A stretch of DNA of 47,930 nucleotides from Nitrososphaeraceae archaeon. GTDB taxonomy: Archaea; Thermoproteota; Nitrososphaeria; Nitrososphaerales; Nitrososphaeraceae. Positions within the stretch are counted from its first letter, which is position 1, and every line of letters starts with the position of its first letter. The notes under the pieces were generated by a model that saw only the letters and a list, made by a program, of their open reading frames with translations, did no database searches and was not told the origin of the DNA. Positions 32,641-40,788 of this stretch are shown piece by piece. The DNA lies in assembly GCA_021325295.1 (NCBI GenBank), contig JAJPHM010000028.1, forward strand, positions 1 through 47,930, read 5' to 3'. Made by a program: the position numbers and the translations under genes.

Positions 32641-33325
32641 AGGGAGATCTATCACCAATGCGGTCAAAGAAGTTGTAAATAATGACTTATCTTTTCAAGA
32701 TTCTCTTGCGCGGGACTATTGCAATATCAGCGCACTTGCCCGCATTATAAAACCTCAGGTCGACAAGATGCTCAGCAAGAGCACAAGCATAGAAAGCATA
32801 ATTACAGCACTCAAGCGTTCTAGAAAAGACTATGACATACCGGAGCGTCCAATAGCTTCAATTCTGGCTGGCAGTACTATAAGCGTCAGGACAGATGTAG
32901 CAAAAGTATCTGCAGAGAAAAGCAAAAAGACGGTAGACAAAGTGGCCAAGGCTCTGACCCAGAACGTTGATAATTTTATCAGCGTCTCGGAGAGTATACT
33001 GTCCATTACCCTAGTTTTTGATGATGTTCTGCTAGATGATGTTAAAGCCATGTTTTCTCCAGATGATGTACTGGAAGTAGAGGATGACCTGGCGGCTATA
33101 ATTGTCCACAGTCCGGAGGAAATAATAAAAACTCCCGGCTGTGCAATAGCGTTTTACAACCAGCTTGCCAGAAGGCACATAAACATTGAGGATACGGTCA
33201 GCTGTTATACAGACACAATTATGCTTGTGAAAATGGGAGACATAGGAAAGGCATTCAACGCTCTCACAGATCTCATTTCAAATTCAAGGAAGATGCGCGC
33301 AACAAGAAAGCACCGCCTGGGCTAA
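32630..33325 (+). CDS. ACT-domain protein, possible amino-acid sensor
   Basis: This 231-residue soluble protein has an N-terminal all-helical region (AVKEVVNNDL, RDYCNISALARIIKPQV). Its C-terminal half fits two ACT-like beta-alpha-beta units (SILSITLVFDDVLLDDVKAMF and AIIVHSPEEI, followed by DTVSCYTDTIMLVKMGDIGKAFNAL). The start is TTG 32630 or TTG 32633. No HTH with convincing spacing is visible, although the N-terminal helices could bind DNA. The gene is divergent from argG, and its start lies within the shared operator block, so it is likely to be coregulated with lysine/arginine synthesis. I infer a role in sensing an amino acid; the family is known to me only as conserved in thaumarchaea. 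Confidence 0.7.
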   Translation: MLVTGRSITNAVKEVVNNDLSFQDSLARDYCNISALARIIKPQVDKMLSKSTSIESIITALKRSRKDYDIPERPIASILAGSTISVRTDVAKVSAEKSKKTVDKVAKALTQNVDNFISVSESILSITLVFDDVLLDDVKAMFSPDDVLEVEDDLAAIIVHSPEEIIKTPGCAIAFYNQLARRHINIEDTVSCYTDTIMLVKMGDIGKAFNALTDLISNSRKMRATRKHRLG

Positions 33326-33466
33326 CAGAATCGAGAATACCCATGTCAAAGTACACATAGCTACTACTAGTAATCCAAAGAAATGCCGCTTTGCTAGGGA
33401 TTCAAGAAGAAACGCCAACCAAATTAAGTTAAAAAAGGTTTTAACTCCCGATAGTATCGAAAAGCT

Positions 33467-34381
33467 GTGTACAGGCGCTACACTCTAGACGAGGTCAGGC
33501 GCAAGATCATAGATGTCTTGCAAAGCTATAGCACCGGGCTTTCGGGAATAGAACTTGCTGACAAGACAGGCATGAACAGAATGACGATTACAAAGTACTT
33601 GGATATCCTGTATACCATGGGACTTGTCAAGAAAAAAAAGGTAGGGTCCGTGAACATCTGGTTTCTTGAAACTGGCGTAGCAGATATTGAATTTCCCGTA
33701 AACTACTTGCAGATCCAGCAAAAGCTGGTTAGTGCAGTTCTGTCAGGCGAGGAGGATCAAGCACGCAGAATCGTAATCAGCGCAATTAATTCCACGGATT
33801 TTCCTGTAAGGGTTCTTACAGATGTTATTATGCCAGCAGTAAATACAATTGCCCAGCTATACGCCAGAGGAAAGCTTGACAAAACAGAGAGGATATTTCT
33901 TTTGAACATTATCTCCGAGATAATCGACTTGGTTAAATTCAATGTGCGGCCAAAGGAGGTAAAAGCCGGAGCCCATCTTGTATCTGTGGCAGGCTCTGAG
34001 GATATGGTTCACATAGCAAAGAGCGCTGCTGTGGCTTTTCAGATGCTTGGGTGGAATTCAGCATACATAGGAAATGTTGAGGATCATATTGATCCATTTT
34101 TTGATATCGATTTTCAGCGGTTCATAGCCAAGCTCTGGGGGGACAAGAGAGGGCTAATGGTGATATGCATTTTTTCATCCGGCGAAGGATCGCTTCAGTT
34201 TCTGTCCTCCACGGCAAAGGCAATAAAACCAAGGTTGAAGGGAGAACTTGTTCTGGTAGCCCATGCAACACCAGAAGTTCAGGCAGTAACAGAGGAAATT
34301 CAGCCAGACTTTCTTGCAAAAGACCTGCAATCTCTTATTGACCGAATTGAGCAATTCTACAGTAAAAAGACAGAACAGTAG
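33467..34381 (+). CDS. HTH protein with B12-binding-fold-like sensor domain
   Basis: The first 70 residues form a winged helix (TLDEVRRKIIDVL, GIELADKTGMNRMTITKYLDIL). Residues 80-145 are a helical cap like the B12-binding cap of MerR/CarH-type regulators (LYARGKLDKTERIFLLNII). Residues 160-295 are a Rossmann-like alpha/beta domain (HLVSVAGSEDMVHIAKSAAVAFQMLGW, LMVICIFSSGEGSL, LVLVAHATPE). The cobalamin-ligand motif DxHxxG is not present; EDMVHIAK stands in its place, so B12 binding is doubtful. A TATA-like GGTTTTAAC 26 nt before the GTG start predicts a leaderless mRNA. A regulatory role sensing light, redox or a ligand is inferred. Confidence 0.75.
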   Translation: MYRRYTLDEVRRKIIDVLQSYSTGLSGIELADKTGMNRMTITKYLDILYTMGLVKKKKVGSVNIWFLETGVADIEFPVNYLQIQQKLVSAVLSGEEDQARRIVISAINSTDFPVRVLTDVIMPAVNTIAQLYARGKLDKTERIFLLNIISEIIDLVKFNVRPKEVKAGAHLVSVAGSEDMVHIAKSAAVAFQMLGWNSAYIGNVEDHIDPFFDIDFQRFIAKLWGDKRGLMVICIFSSGEGSLQFLSSTAKAIKPRLKGELVLVAHATPEVQAVTEEIQPDFLAKDLQSLIDRIEQFYSKKTEQ

Positions 34382-34512
34382 ATGCATGGCAGCTGCGACA
34401 GCAGAGAGAAGCATCTGTATGCAATTATCTTGACTAGCTTATCATTGGTCTATGCTATCCAGTGATTCGGATATCATACAAAAAAGAATTCAAAATATAG
34501 ATGCATGGCATC

Positions 34513-34950
34513 TCAGGCACCCTGCAGAGGAAATGGTGTTATCGGCGGCGCGCTTGGAACAAAGGCGTGTAGTATCAGCGTAATTACTACTCCTACAATT
34601 GCAAAGACAATCGTAGCCAGCACCGCAATCCCCAAGGCCCTTAGCCAGCCGGTGTCAAAGCCTTTTTTGAACACTCCTATCCATGCCACAAATGCTATGA
34701 TAAATGATAATGCAATCAGCAGTGATCTCTCTCCAAATGTAAACGTCAGTAATGCGGCAGTTACAAAAAACACGATTGCATAAACTATTGGCCCCACTGC
34801 CGTTACTAGCATAGCTTTTGTAAACCTCGCCTTTCCAAGCGTCAGGACCTTTGCTGCTATCCATACAGGAATGGAGACTATTATCCATAAAGCGAAAAGC
34901 CCCACGATAACAGCAGCCGCGACAGCAACTAGCCCTGCACTATCAGACAT
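34513..34950 (-). CDS. Four-helix integral membrane protein, unknown
   Basis: The 145-residue product is almost wholly hydrophobic, with four predicted membrane helices at about 8-30, 48-70, 78-95 and 105-130. Short loops hold KARFTK and KKGFDTGW. The ATG at 34950 is preceded by a TATA-like CTTAAATAG about 35 nt upstream on the coding strand. There is no signal or catalytic motif. It lies between the B12-fold regulator and the glycan cluster, convergent with the former. The fold resembles small uncharacterised archaeal membrane proteins; no function can be assigned. Confidence 0.65.
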   Translation of the reverse strand: MSDSAGLVAVAAAVIVGLFALWIIVSIPVWIAAKVLTLGKARFTKAMLVTAVGPIVYAIVFFVTAALLTFTFGERSLLIALSFIIAFVAWIGVFKKGFDTGWLRALGIAVLATIVFAIVGVVITLILHAFVPSAPPITPFPLQGA

Positions 34951-35088
34951 TCCGATAACAAGTCTAATCTTATTGCGACGCTATTTAAGCAATCTATTCA
35001 GCGTTGACTGATGATGGAACAAGCCAATTTAATTTACACCAATGGAAACTCAATTTAATCTTCAACAATTATGTAATACTGACTTCTG

Positions 35089-35856
35089 TTGAAGGCTATT
35101 GTGCTGGCTGGCGGCTATGCAACCCGCCTATATCCGTTGACAAAATATGTGCCAAAACCTCTACTGCCTGTTGACGGAATACCGATTATAGACTATATAA
35201 TAGAGAAAATAGAGAACCTAGGATCCATAGAAAGAATAATTGTATCTGCCAACAGCAAGTTTGAGGAACAGTTTCACTCCTGGCTGCAAAAGCACACTGC
35301 TAACCAGAATATAGAGCTAGAAATTGAGAAAAGTGAAGGCGACTGGAACAAGCCTGGTGCGATAGGCGCACTTTCCAGCATTTGGAAGAAACATCCTTCA
35401 GACGATTATTTGGTTGTCGCAGGAGACAATCTCTTTACTGATACACTGAGCGAGTTTTTGTCTTTTTATCTTGCTCGCAGGGCTACATCTGTTGCCCTCT
35501 ACCCCAATGACAGCCAGCAATCCGCAGACAATTTTGGCTCTGTTGAAATAAATTCTGAAGGCAGGATTGTCAAGTTTGTTGAAAAGCCTGTATCAGCATC
35601 CACAAGAGGCAGCTTGATCGCAACATCCATTTATCTGATCCCTGCTGGCGATATGAAAAGGACAGACAAGTATATTAGCGAAGGCAACAATACCGACTCG
35701 CCAGGATACTTTATCCAGTGGCTCTCAAGCAAACACAATGTCTACGGATACCAGTTGAAGGGAAGATGGTGGGATATCGGCACTATAGATTCGTACAACA
35801 GCGTCAAGGAGCTCAAGTTGCCTGCATATACCAGATCAGGATCGGCTGCTGCCTGA
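35089..35856 (+). CDS. Sugar-phosphate nucleotidyltransferase
   Basis: This 255-residue enzyme activates a sugar-1-phosphate with NTP, the first step of surface glycan synthesis. It starts with the GlmU/RmlA signature AIVLAGGYATRLYPLTKYVPKPLLPV, continues with the Mg-binding VVAGDNLF and the sugar-pocket VEKP, and ends WWDIGTIDSYNSVKEL. The length is typical of the short RmlA/RfbF-like form without a left-handed beta-helix. The TTG start is 33 nt downstream of a TATA-like CAATTTAATC. It opens the glycan island, followed on the same strand by a glycosyltransferase. The nucleotide and sugar cannot be fixed; glucose or mannose forms are the likeliest. Confidence 0.9.
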   Translation: MKAIVLAGGYATRLYPLTKYVPKPLLPVDGIPIIDYIIEKIENLGSIERIIVSANSKFEEQFHSWLQKHTANQNIELEIEKSEGDWNKPGAIGALSSIWKKHPSDDYLVVAGDNLFTDTLSEFLSFYLARRATSVALYPNDSQQSADNFGSVEINSEGRIVKFVEKPVSASTRGSLIATSIYLIPAGDMKRTDKYISEGNNTDSPGYFIQWLSSKHNVYGYQLKGRWWDIGTIDSYNSVKELKLPAYTRSGSAAA

Positions 35857-35967
35857 ACTCATTTTACTGCAAAGTCTACTAAAGCCGCTTGCGAGATTTT
35901 TCTTATGTTCTAATTGTAACGTCTTATTTTGTCAAACCCGTAAAAGATTAGAATAGAATGTTCTCGC

Positions 35968-37128
35968 GTGGATAGAGCATACCGGCAGAGAGACAGCGTA
36001 AGCGAGGGCAGTGCAGGGCAGCCAAGAGATAGTGCGCCCATACAAACCCTTGCATGGAAGGCTGTCTTTTTGGTCTGGGCCCCCTCAAGTCCAAGGGCAG
36101 AGGGCCTCGCAAAGCTTTTGAATGCAAGGCTCTATCAGCTAACTTACAAGTTCAAGAGGAAGATCTACGCACCGATAAAATACCCATTACTCTTTTCACA
36201 GAGCCTCCGGATTCTGAAAAGAGAAAGGCCGGACCTTGTCGTATGTCAAGACCCGCCGGTGTTCTGCGCTCTTGCTGTTCTAATATACAGGTACTTTTCA
36301 GAGATGCAGACTATGCTCGTTGTCGATGCGCATACGGCCGCATTTGGCAGGCCATGGTCTTACATAAGGTGGCTACACCGGCTGGTGATGAGAAAAGCTG
36401 TAGCAGTTTTGGTTACTAATGCAGAACTTCGGGATTATGTATTGCACAATTATGAGATTGTTCCTGTTGTGCTGGAAGACAAAGTACCGGATATCAAACC
36501 AGCAGATATGGCCCGGACTTGGAGCCAAGATACTCTCGGAACTAATTTCAAAGTTGCTGTGATATCCTCATTTGCTCCTGATGAGCCAATAGCAGAGATC
36601 ATGCAAGCAGCTGAAATGCTGCCTGACGTAAAGTTTTACATCACAGGTGACAGCACAAAGAGCGAAATAGATCTGAGCATAAAGCCAGAGAACGTAACCC
36701 TGACGGGGTTTCTTGACAAAGAAAGCTACCTTGCACTGCTCGGAAGAGCAGATGCCCTAATGGTTCTTACAAAAAGGGATATGACGATGCTTGCAGGGGC
36801 ATACGAGGCTCTTGCACTAGGCAAGCCACTGATAACCTCTGATTGGCTGCCGCTAAAAAGATACTTTAGCAAAGGAGCTGTATATACTGACAATTCTCCC
36901 CAGCAAATAGTCCAAGCAGTCAGAGTAGTGCAGCAGAACAGAGACAAGCTGGCAGATCATGCTGCCTTGCTCAGGTCTGAGAAAGAGAAAGAGTGGATCA
37001 AGAGGGCAAATGACTTTGTCCAGAGCCTTCTTTCTGCAAAAGATTCAGGAAGGATCGCTATGCAGATTCAGGAGCCCGAATCTCAGTCCTACAAGGGCAG
37101 AACAGACAGCAGTGCTGTTGCAACATAG
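35968..37128 (+). CDS. Glycosyltransferase, GT4-like
   Basis: The 386 residues show a GT-B fold enzyme: an N-terminal acceptor domain (AVFLVWAPSSPRAEGLAKLL, DLVVCQDPPVFCALAV) and a C-terminal donor domain with KVAVISSFAPDEPI, VKFYITGD, ENVTLTGFL and the E-x7-E-like ALMVLTKRDMTMLAGAYEALALGKP. The first 30 residues are polar and may be non-structured. The start is GTG 35968. It is the second gene of the rightward pair, 111 nt after the nucleotidyltransferase. Acceptor and donor are unknown; comparison to polyprenyl-linked glycan synthesis is an inference from the neighbours. Confidence 0.85.
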   Translation: MDRAYRQRDSVSEGSAGQPRDSAPIQTLAWKAVFLVWAPSSPRAEGLAKLLNARLYQLTYKFKRKIYAPIKYPLLFSQSLRILKRERPDLVVCQDPPVFCALAVLIYRYFSEMQTMLVVDAHTAAFGRPWSYIRWLHRLVMRKAVAVLVTNAELRDYVLHNYEIVPVVLEDKVPDIKPADMARTWSQDTLGTNFKVAVISSFAPDEPIAEIMQAAEMLPDVKFYITGDSTKSEIDLSIKPENVTLTGFLDKESYLALLGRADALMVLTKRDMTMLAGAYEALALGKPLITSDWLPLKRYFSKGAVYTDNSPQQIVQAVRVVQQNRDKLADHAALLRSEKEKEWIKRANDFVQSLLSAKDSGRIAMQIQEPESQSYKGRTDSSAVAT

Positions 37129-37238
37129 ATACAGATGGACATATAGCAAAACATGGGCAAGCAGGTAAAAAAGAGGGACAGGCATGCGCGTTACATTCTA
37201 ACCAGCAGCAATCTGAATGAGTCACCTGACCATCATCG

Positions 37239-38186
37239 CTATGCGGCAGCAGGGGTTGTCGAAAAGCTTTCCTTTTTTATGCTTGCGACAAGATCTCTTA
37301 TTCCATCTTCGAGGCCCCATTCAGCCCGAAACCCAAGCTCAGACATGGCAAGCGAAGTATCTGCGATGGTGTCCTGCACATAGTTCCTGATTGGATTATT
37401 GACATACAGAGGCGATATGTTTGTCCCAAGCTGAGCGTTGATGGCTTCGACCATACTGTTAAATGAAGTCTGCACTCCAGTTCCTACGTTATAGATGCCA
37501 AATTCTTTGTCCGACTGCATAGCCAGAATATTTGCATGTACTACATCTTTAATGAATACAAAATCCCTGGTCTGTGTTCCATCACCGTATATGGTTGGTC
37601 TTTTTCCCTGTATCATATCCCAGAGGAACTGCGAGATATTGTTTGCAAACTTGCCCTTGTGCTTTTCGTTTGGTCCGTATACGCTGAAGTATCTTAGGCC
37701 TATTGAGCTCAATCCATTTTCAAGATAATATGTCCTCGCCAGCACTTCCCTGCAGTAAAACGAGGCCTCATAGAATGTCTTTGGCGAAATAGGCCTTGAT
37801 TCCTTGAACGGAGCGATGTGGCCATTGTACAGCGAGCTTGAGGATGCAAAAATTACTTTTTTTATATTGTTTCTCTTTGCAGCTTCCATGACATTCATGA
37901 ACCCAATGACGTTTGCGTCAACACCGTCGCGGGGATCATCTTTGAACATTGGAGAGGAGCTCATGGCAGCATCGTGAAATACATAGTCACAGCCCTTTAC
38001 GGCATCCAGAACAAGGTTATAGTCCATGACTGAGCCTCTGATGAACCTGACTTGTTTTGGAAGGTTTGATTCTCTGCCAAGATACAGATTGTCTAAAGCA
38101 ATGACTTCATTTGTGCTGTCTTTGGATAGCTCTGATGCAATACTTGAGCCGATAAAGCCGGCTCCTCCGGTTACAAGTATCTTCAA
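37239..38186 (-). CDS. NAD-dependent sugar epimerase/dehydratase, atypical active site
   Basis: This 315-residue extended short-chain dehydrogenase has the Rossmann motif TGGAGFIGS (7-15), VFASSSSLYNG-type IFASSSSLYNG with the active-site Ser, and the family tail FVFIKDVVHANI. It looks like a UDP-glucose/GlcNAc 4-epimerase. The usual YxxxK couple is replaced: the sequence reads TFYEASFYCRE, so the Lys position is Phe. Either the enzyme uses another residue, has lost activity, or belongs to a subfamily with a different mechanism. The start is TTG 38186. It opposes the GT4 gene (convergent) and shares orientation with the GT2 gene upstream, with a 56-nt gap. Confidence 0.85.
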   Translation of the reverse strand: MKILVTGGAGFIGSSIASELSKDSTNEVIALDNLYLGRESNLPKQVRFIRGSVMDYNLVLDAVKGCDYVFHDAAMSSSPMFKDDPRDGVDANVIGFMNVMEAAKRNNIKKVIFASSSSLYNGHIAPFKESRPISPKTFYEASFYCREVLARTYYLENGLSSIGLRYFSVYGPNEKHKGKFANNISQFLWDMIQGKRPTIYGDGTQTRDFVFIKDVVHANILAMQSDKEFGIYNVGTGVQTSFNSMVEAINAQLGTNISPLYVNNPIRNYVQDTIADTSLAMSELGFRAEWGLEDGIRDLVASIKKESFSTTPAAA

Positions 38187-38242
38187 TTTTAGTTTCTAAA
38201 AAAAGCAATGTTTTCATTGGTTATAAGCGGTAGCGGAGAATC

Positions 38243-39061
38243 TCAGATTATCCTTAAATATGCAAGGCAGAACCAGAACCTCGCCCTGAATGCACGAACG
38301 GCATCCCTGATAGGCGGAATTACTAGCCTTGCTATTGCCTGCTTTTTGGTTATCATTTCATACTGCCTGTATATGTGCCCCTCCTCTATCTGCTGCTTTT
38401 TTGGGATGTAAATTGCCATCGGCTTGAATATCGTGCCGGTACGCCGGTATGTAGTATCCTGTATCTTTGGGTAATGGTCTGCCAGATAATTTGGTATCTT
38501 TCTCCACTCCATGCCGTTTTTTTCGAAATTGAACTTTATTGCAGCATCTTCTCCGTGCGGAAGATCCAAGTCTATTCCAAGCACAGGGTCTCTTTTTACT
38601 AGAGTCTGGCCAAATACTCCGTATCTTAGCTTTGTACATTCTACAGGCATGTCGAACCTGTAGTGGTCTATTCTGCAACCCTCCACTGCATCGGCTCCAT
38701 CCATATGCCTTTTCATCTCCTCAAACCAGCCTTTTTTGAGTATAATATCAGAATCAATTACTGCAACCCACTTGGTTGTGGCTTTGGAAAATCCAAATTT
38801 TGTGGCCTGCCCAAGGTTAAGCTCCGGCTTGACATAGATCTCGACTTTGTCAAATGAAGAGGCAATATCCAGTGTCCTGTCTGTAGACCCTGCGTCTACT
38901 ACTATTATCTTGCCGACAGGAATTTCGGCATATATAGACTCTAGACACTGTCGTAAAAATTCCTCCGAATTTTTTGTCCTGATGACAACGTCTATTGGCT
39001 CGTCGCCTTGCATAATCGTTTTTGCACCTGTCCCCCTTCTGTCCTCTTCTTCTATGTCCAT
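38243..39061 (-). CDS. Glycosyltransferase family 2 (copy A)
   Basis: This 272-residue GT2 enzyme (from ATG 39061) has IDVVIRTKNSEEF, IIVVDAGSTDRT and the metal site VIDSDIILK, then EGCRIDHYRFD, YGVFGQT, LPHGEDAA and YRRTGT. It lacks a strong membrane anchor. A TATA element (AGTATAAAT on the coding strand, 39082-39090) about 25 nt upstream supports ATG 39061 rather than the longer TTG 39082 frame. It is a close paralogue of the gene at 42403 (same blocks and length), and a stretch near the 3' end is almost identical at DNA level. Both face left and flank the glycosidase-like and flippase genes. Confidence 0.9.
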   Translation of the reverse strand: MDIEEEDRRGTGAKTIMQGDEPIDVVIRTKNSEEFLRQCLESIYAEIPVGKIIVVDAGSTDRTLDIASSFDKVEIYVKPELNLGQATKFGFSKATTKWVAVIDSDIILKKGWFEEMKRHMDGADAVEGCRIDHYRFDMPVECTKLRYGVFGQTLVKRDPVLGIDLDLPHGEDAAIKFNFEKNGMEWRKIPNYLADHYPKIQDTTYRRTGTIFKPMAIYIPKKQQIEEGHIYRQYEMITKKQAIARLVIPPIRDAVRAFRARFWFCLAYLRII

Positions 39062-39273
39062 AGACTCTGCTTTCTTTTCCAATTTATACTGCTCCTTCCT
39101 GGCTGCGCTATGCCTGGCTTCAGCTGCAAAGTAGTTCTCGTAATTTTAAAAGCGCTTCCTAATCTTCTTCTATTAGCATGATATAATACAATATAATACT
39201 CTAATCGATCAACCAATTAATTAATTGCAAAGTGAGTTTGGCGATCTGCTGACTAGTTTTCCTGTGCACTTGC

Positions 39274-40563
39274 TCAAGCACAGCCAGCGGCTCTGCGTAT
39301 CTGTGCAATGTCTTCAAAAGGTGTATGGTTTAGCCAGACAATAAAAGCACCTGATAGTGACGCTGCTTTGTAATTCTCCTGCCTGCCAGAGCTTTCTAGA
39401 TGCTGGAGGGAGAGTCCTGCCGCAGAATATCGCATTGTTTGATTCAGTGTATGCTCTAGGGGACATTTCCATTTCTCTACTTCATCTGCAGTTTCTGCAG
39501 TAAAGAGAACCTCTGTTTCAGATCCTGATAGATATGCACACAATGACGCCAGCTCACGCACGTTTGTCATAACATCTTTGTTAGCAAGGCCAAAATGCTG
39601 CCTCCAAGCGTAATCATAGGTTTGAAACACAAGAAAGTCAAGGCCTGCTTGGGCAATCAGGCCGTAATCTACTCCATGCATGATTGCTTGAGTGGGACCA
39701 TAGTTCATGCAGCTATAAGCCGCAAGCTTGCCACCAGAAGAATGCACATAGCCTGCAATACGCCTGTAAAATTCTGCCCATTCAGAGCAATTCCACTTAA
39801 TCCAGTCTTGCCAGTGCGCTGACCAGATGTCTGCAGCAGTATCAATGTAATTCAGGGTATCGCTTTTTCCGGCTTGCTGTACTGCACAATTGCTGTGGCC
39901 GTTATAGTAGCTGGATTTTAGAAATTTCCTTATCGCCTTGTGGCTATAATCATAGCGATTAACTCCTGCTGTATCGTCTCCGAACCTGCGAAAGCCCATA
40001 CCTCCATCTCCCAGAAAGAGGCCATCAAAACCAAATGCATCCGATATCTTTGAGTACTGCCTGCAGACATGATCTGAAAATTTTTCGCCGCTTTTTACTC
40101 CATAGTCGTCTTGGTTCATATCCAGCAATGGGTTAAAGTCTGCAGCAAAATCATCTGTATGCCATTTAGCCCCGGTGCAGTCTGTCAACAAAAGCTCTGG
40201 GTGGCGCATGGTTATCCATCTATTCTCATGGACCCAGAATCCATACATGATCCTGATGCCTTTTTCATGAAACGCTTTTACAAATGATCTGAGGTCATTC
40301 TGTGTAGGGTAGTATGCGCTTGGCCCGTGCCTATTTAGCCTCACGAATGATTCAGGATTGAATCTATTAAATGTCAGAAAAAAGTCCGGCTGCCTGTCTT
40401 CCATCAATACTACAAAGTCAACTTGCTGCTCCGACATCTGCTCTGCAACCAATACATAGCCATCGGGGGTGGATATACCAAGGTCAAGACATCCACCAAT
40501 TATAGGAGAACTGTCGCCTCTGCCGCTTACGCTGCCTGTGGATATTTTATCGCCTGCCAACAC
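39274..40563 (-). CDS. Glycosidase-like TIM-barrel protein
   Basis: The 429-residue soluble product has a barrel-like run of strands with acidic ends. These are VDFVVLMEDRQPDFF, RIMYGFWVHENRW, DGLFLGDGGMGFRRFGDD, KLAAYSCMNYG, DFLVFQTYDYAW and VLFTAETADE. The pattern resembles glycoside hydrolases of the GH13/GH66/GHL type, with candidate catalytic Asp/Glu in FLGDG and TAETADE, but I cannot name a family. There is no signal peptide, so it would act in the cytoplasm, possibly trimming or remodelling a lipid-linked glycan before export, or it is not an enzyme. The start is GTG 40563 near a TATA-like TAATAAATT. Neighbours are the flippase and two GT2 genes. Confidence 0.6.
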   Translation of the reverse strand: MLAGDKISTGSVSGRGDSSPIIGGCLDLGISTPDGYVLVAEQMSEQQVDFVVLMEDRQPDFFLTFNRFNPESFVRLNRHGPSAYYPTQNDLRSFVKAFHEKGIRIMYGFWVHENRWITMRHPELLLTDCTGAKWHTDDFAADFNPLLDMNQDDYGVKSGEKFSDHVCRQYSKISDAFGFDGLFLGDGGMGFRRFGDDTAGVNRYDYSHKAIRKFLKSSYYNGHSNCAVQQAGKSDTLNYIDTAADIWSAHWQDWIKWNCSEWAEFYRRIAGYVHSSGGKLAAYSCMNYGPTQAIMHGVDYGLIAQAGLDFLVFQTYDYAWRQHFGLANKDVMTNVRELASLCAYLSGSETEVLFTAETADEVEKWKCPLEHTLNQTMRYSAAGLSLQHLESSGRQENYKAASLSGAFIVWLNHTPFEDIAQIRRAAGCA

Positions 40564-40788
40564 AGTTACTGTTCAATTTATTAAGATCTCCTGTCAATAT
40601 CAGCGTTGGCCGGTCCGCGTGCAACGAGTAAGTTCTACCAATCTCCTGCAGCTGTAAAAGTAATATCTTTTAGTAGAATTATCTCGAAGACATAAAATTA
40701 ATCAAATATTTTCTAGTCTGTTGGAGCTAAAGCCAAGTCTTCCGCATTGCATACGACTGCATATTGCGGAGGTCAGTGAATAGCGGAA

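Noticed and set aside
37153-37383. 76-codon rightward frame after the GT4 gene
   Set aside because: Runs into the epimerase gene on the other strand and has no recognisable feature.
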